NCBI GenBank assembly: GCA_002069965.1
Contig: MWCI01000009.1
Location: 1 to 64,000 of the forward strand
Origin: Spirochaetes bacterium ADurb.Bin218
GTDB lineage: Bacteria > Spirochaetota > UBA4802 > UBA5550
DNA: 64,000 nucleotides
Direction: 5' to 3'
The position numbers and the translations under genes were made by a program. The notes below the pieces were generated by a model. The model did no database searches. It was given only the letters and a program-made list of their open reading frames with translations, and was not told the origin of the DNA. Shown here piece after piece: positions 62,424 through 64,000 of this stretch; position 1 is the first letter of the stretch; every line of letters starts with the position of its first letter.

Positions 62424-63551
62424 TTATAAAGTCGATGATGAGAGATTTAATGCTGCATTTTCTACGCTTCCATAAAGGCTTATGAGTTTTTCCCTGAGAT
62501 TTATAAAATTTTGAGTCCTTTTATAATCACTTAAGAATCTTATGGAGCCAGTTCTCCTTGCAGAGATAAAGCACTCCTGATCAAGAGGTTCCATTGAAAG
62601 GAATTTATCAAAATGAGAAAGAATATATTCTCTTTCCTCTGGAAGTTTCCCATTGGCATCTTCAATGAGGTTCATTACATGGTCGCTCTGGATATATGAA
62701 GATATACCATTGAGGGAAGAGATCATCAATTTTGTTTCTTCTACCTTTTCCACCTCAGATAGTGGAATCCAGGAGCCTTCCTCCATCATTTTGTAAAGTT
62801 CTGTTCCTGGGACAGGGGTGGTTGTCCTTATGCGAATAAATGAAGGATTTATTTCATTGAGAACCCGTGCAGTTTCAATGGCATGCTCCTGACTTAAACT
62901 TTTCCCACCTAATCCAGGCATAAAGTATTCTGATAGCTCAAAGCCAGCCTCAACAATTTTTTTACCAGCCATGATATGCTCCTCAGCTTTGACGCCTTTT
63001 TTTATAAGCTTTAGAACGCTATCTGCACCTGATTCCATGCCAATGTGAATTCTATTTAAACCAGCTTCTTTTAATTCCCTGAGCTCCTCTGGTTTTTTAA
63101 CAACTAATGTTTTAGAGCGGCTATAGCATGTTATCCTTTCAATTGATGGGATTTTGGACTTTGCATATCGTATAATCTCTGCAAGATCCGAAGATCTCAT
63201 TACCATGGCATCTGCATCTTGAAGGAAAAGAGATGTCATTCCATAATGCATCCAGAATATTACCTGCTGTAGATGATATGGTGGAAGATCCTCATCGATG
63301 AGACGTGAGAATATAGATTGTGTGATTTTCCCATGGCCTGAGGAAATAACCTTTTCTGAGATAATTGCTGACAGTTCATAAATTGAATCAATATCCTTTT
63401 TTACTTCATCCACTGTTCTAAGGGAGAATTTTTCTCCTTTGTATACAGGGCAAAAGGCACATTGATTCCATGGACAGTTTCTTGTTACTCTTAATAATAT
63501 GCTATAAGCTTCACTTGGTGGTCTTATTGGGCCTGTTTCAAATTCGTACAT
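62424..63551 (-). CDS. Radical SAM protein (CX4CX2C type)
   Basis: 375 residues. The cluster motif is CPWNQCAFCPVYKG near residues 30-43, with spacing CX4CX2C rather than the common CX3CX2C. It follows GPIRPPSEAYSILLRVTRN, a recurrent opening of an uncharacterised radical SAM family. Barrel motifs GLNRIHIGMESGADSVLKLIKKG and TTPVPGTELYKM follow, as in COG1032-type enzymes. No auxiliary cluster or cobalamin-binding domain is evident. Substrate unknown. It stands alone, divergent from the TupA-like gene. Confidence 0.85.
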   Translation of the reverse strand: MYEFETGPIRPPSEAYSILLRVTRNCPWNQCAFCPVYKGEKFSLRTVDEVKKDIDSIYELSAIISEKVISSGHGKITQSIFSRLIDEDLPPYHLQQVIFWMHYGMTSLFLQDADAMVMRSSDLAEIIRYAKSKIPSIERITCYSRSKTLVVKKPEELRELKEAGLNRIHIGMESGADSVLKLIKKGVKAEEHIMAGKKIVEAGFELSEYFMPGLGGKSLSQEHAIETARVLNEINPSFIRIRTTTPVPGTELYKMMEEGSWIPLSEVEKVEETKLMISSLNGISSYIQSDHVMNLIEDANGKLPEEREYILSHFDKFLSMEPLDQECFISARRTGSIRFLSDYKRTQNFINLREKLISLYGSVENAALNLSSSTL

Positions 63552-63850
63552 ATTACCTCAACTGCAAATTTGATTTTCTTAAATAGGAAAGCCTACAGGG
63601 ACCTATTGTTACAAAATAACTTATTCTGCTTTTTCACTTTCAAAAAATTCAGTAAAAATTTCAGTAATCTTCATTATTTCCTTCTTTTAAAGAAGGCTGA
63701 TGTAGATCAGTTAAGAGTAAATTTTTATTACAAGAGGAATTTTTACTCCTTTAATTTTATTCTCTATAAACTAACTATGAATCTGAAAAGGGCTTTACAG
63801 GTATCATTGAACTAATTTATAATTTGGAAATAAAAAAACAATTGACTTTT
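63552..63850. other. AT-rich intergenic region
   Basis: About 300 bases between the divergent radical SAM and TupA-like genes. I see small inverted repeats (CCTTCTTT/AAAGAAGG near 63680) but no RNA gene or convincing ORF. TTGACT at 63843-63848 may be a -35 box for the TupA-like gene. Confidence 0.3.
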
Positions 63851-63884
63851 TATTTTATTATATCAATATTGACATAATAAAATA
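63851..63884. promoter_or_regulatory. 34-bp near-perfect palindrome, operator candidate for TupA-like gene
   Basis: TATTTTATTAT (63851-63861) and ATAATAAAATA (63874-63884) are exact complements, and the central TCAATATTGA (63863-63872) is itself a perfect palindrome on the same axis, leaving one mismatched pair in 34 bases. It sits 19 bases before the ATG, so a bound protein would block initiation. Confidence 0.75.
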
Positions 63885-63902
63885 GAAAAATTGAGGTTGT
63901 TT

Positions 63903-64000
63903 ATGAGATCAAAAGTAGTTATGACCATTGTTTTTGTTTTATCCCTCACATTACTTGCCACGGGGAAGGATAGCAATGTGCTTATGCTTGCAACAACTAC
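63903..64000 (+). CDS. TupA-like tungstate ABC transporter substrate-binding protein, N-terminal fragment
   Basis: Only 32 codons are present; the gene runs off the right edge. MRSKVVMTIVFVLSLTLLAT is a signal peptide and the mature start SNVLMLATTT matches the LxLATTTSTxDSG opening of TupA/PstS-like anion-binding proteins, where the ATTTS stretch binds tungstate or molybdate. A weak ribosome site TTGAGG precedes the ATG. The motif is short, so the assignment is moderate. Tungstate enzymes would fit an anaerobic lifestyle. Confidence 0.6.
   Translation, partial: MRSKVVMTIVFVLSLTLLATGKDSNVLMLATT

Noticed and set aside
63670-63700. CCTTCTTT/AAAGAAGG inverted repeat as a terminator
   Set aside because: Not downstream of any gene end on either strand (both flanking genes start here) and has no T-run after the stem.
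1-64000. CRISPR arrays, tRNA or rRNA genes, IS transposases, prophage genes
   Set aside because: Looked for regularly spaced repeats, GTTCRANYC T-loop sequences in gaps, and transposase or integrase motifs; none found by eye.

Overview
The window is AT-rich, gene-dense DNA from a diderm (two-membrane) bacterium. Evidence for an outer membrane is several signal-peptide beta-barrel proteins, many lipoproteins with clear lipoboxes, and a barrel protein ending in phenylalanine. The physiology is anaerobic or microaerobic but cytochrome-based: ferrous iron uptake (feoAB), the siroheme-dependent heme route (ahb genes), System I cytochrome c maturation (ccmABCDEF) and the start of a probable tungstate transporter. 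Several uncharacterised proteins (an uncharacterised protein with a charged N-terminus at 45620-47380, a cyclic-nucleotide-binding metallo-beta-lactamase protein at 39117-41270, a HEAT-repeat protein with a degenerate cyclase-like domain at 57777-60920) recall spirochaete families. A member of or near Spirochaetota is my best guess, but this is inference; no rRNA or tRNA gene was seen to test it.

Layout. 1-8285: edge of a secreted protein gene, a MITE-like repeat, then a tightly packed plus-strand cluster feoA-feoB-hemA-ahbD-ahbAB(fused)-ahbC-sirC that joins iron import to heme synthesis. 8278-15911: SGNH hydrolase, PTS-type EIIA, leuS, rpiB, a LamG/Fn3 surface protein and a CCA-adding enzyme. 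15876-19774: a minus-strand, translationally coupled operon for a lamin-tail-domain secreted protein, a barrel-like protein carrying a helix-hairpin-helix DNA-binding-type domain, and a second barrel. 19952-26816: a cysteine-rich lipoprotein, glyS, and a GntR-regulated glpD plus alkyl-DHAP-synthase-like operon. 26856-29500: VWA/MoxR pair and a thioesterase. 29577-32791: second repeat copy, a structured leader and a polar amino acid ABC transporter. 32788-35297: rhomboid protease and a response regulator with HD-GYP output.

35298-38163: an AT-rich stretch, mnmG and rsmG, with two near-perfect parS centromere sites inside rsmG, which suggests the chromosome origin lies nearby even though parA and parB are not in the window. 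38144-45623: lipoprotein, hisI, the cyclic-nucleotide-binding MBL protein, nadK, recN with a coupled metallopeptidase, acyP and a MnmC-type methyltransferase. 45620-49909: uncharacterised large protein, 3-hydroxybutyryl-CoA dehydrogenase, an outer-membrane protein and ispD. 50060-55301: a triple Fe-S-motif CDGSH protein overlapping the ccm operon; its CcmE has the cysteine CxxxY motif instead of the usual histidine. 55298-64000: ogt, ribF, TPR protein, HEAT protein, FlgT/LPP20-like lipoprotein, radical SAM protein and the start of a TupA-like gene behind a 34-bp palindrome.

Functional picture: iron uptake, heme synthesis, heme export/attachment and Fe-S proteins together indicate heavy investment in cytochromes made under low oxygen. 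The most promising little-described systems are the lamin-tail/HHH-barrel operon, the dead-cyclase HEAT protein, the MITE-like repeat family and the structured leader of the amino acid transporter.
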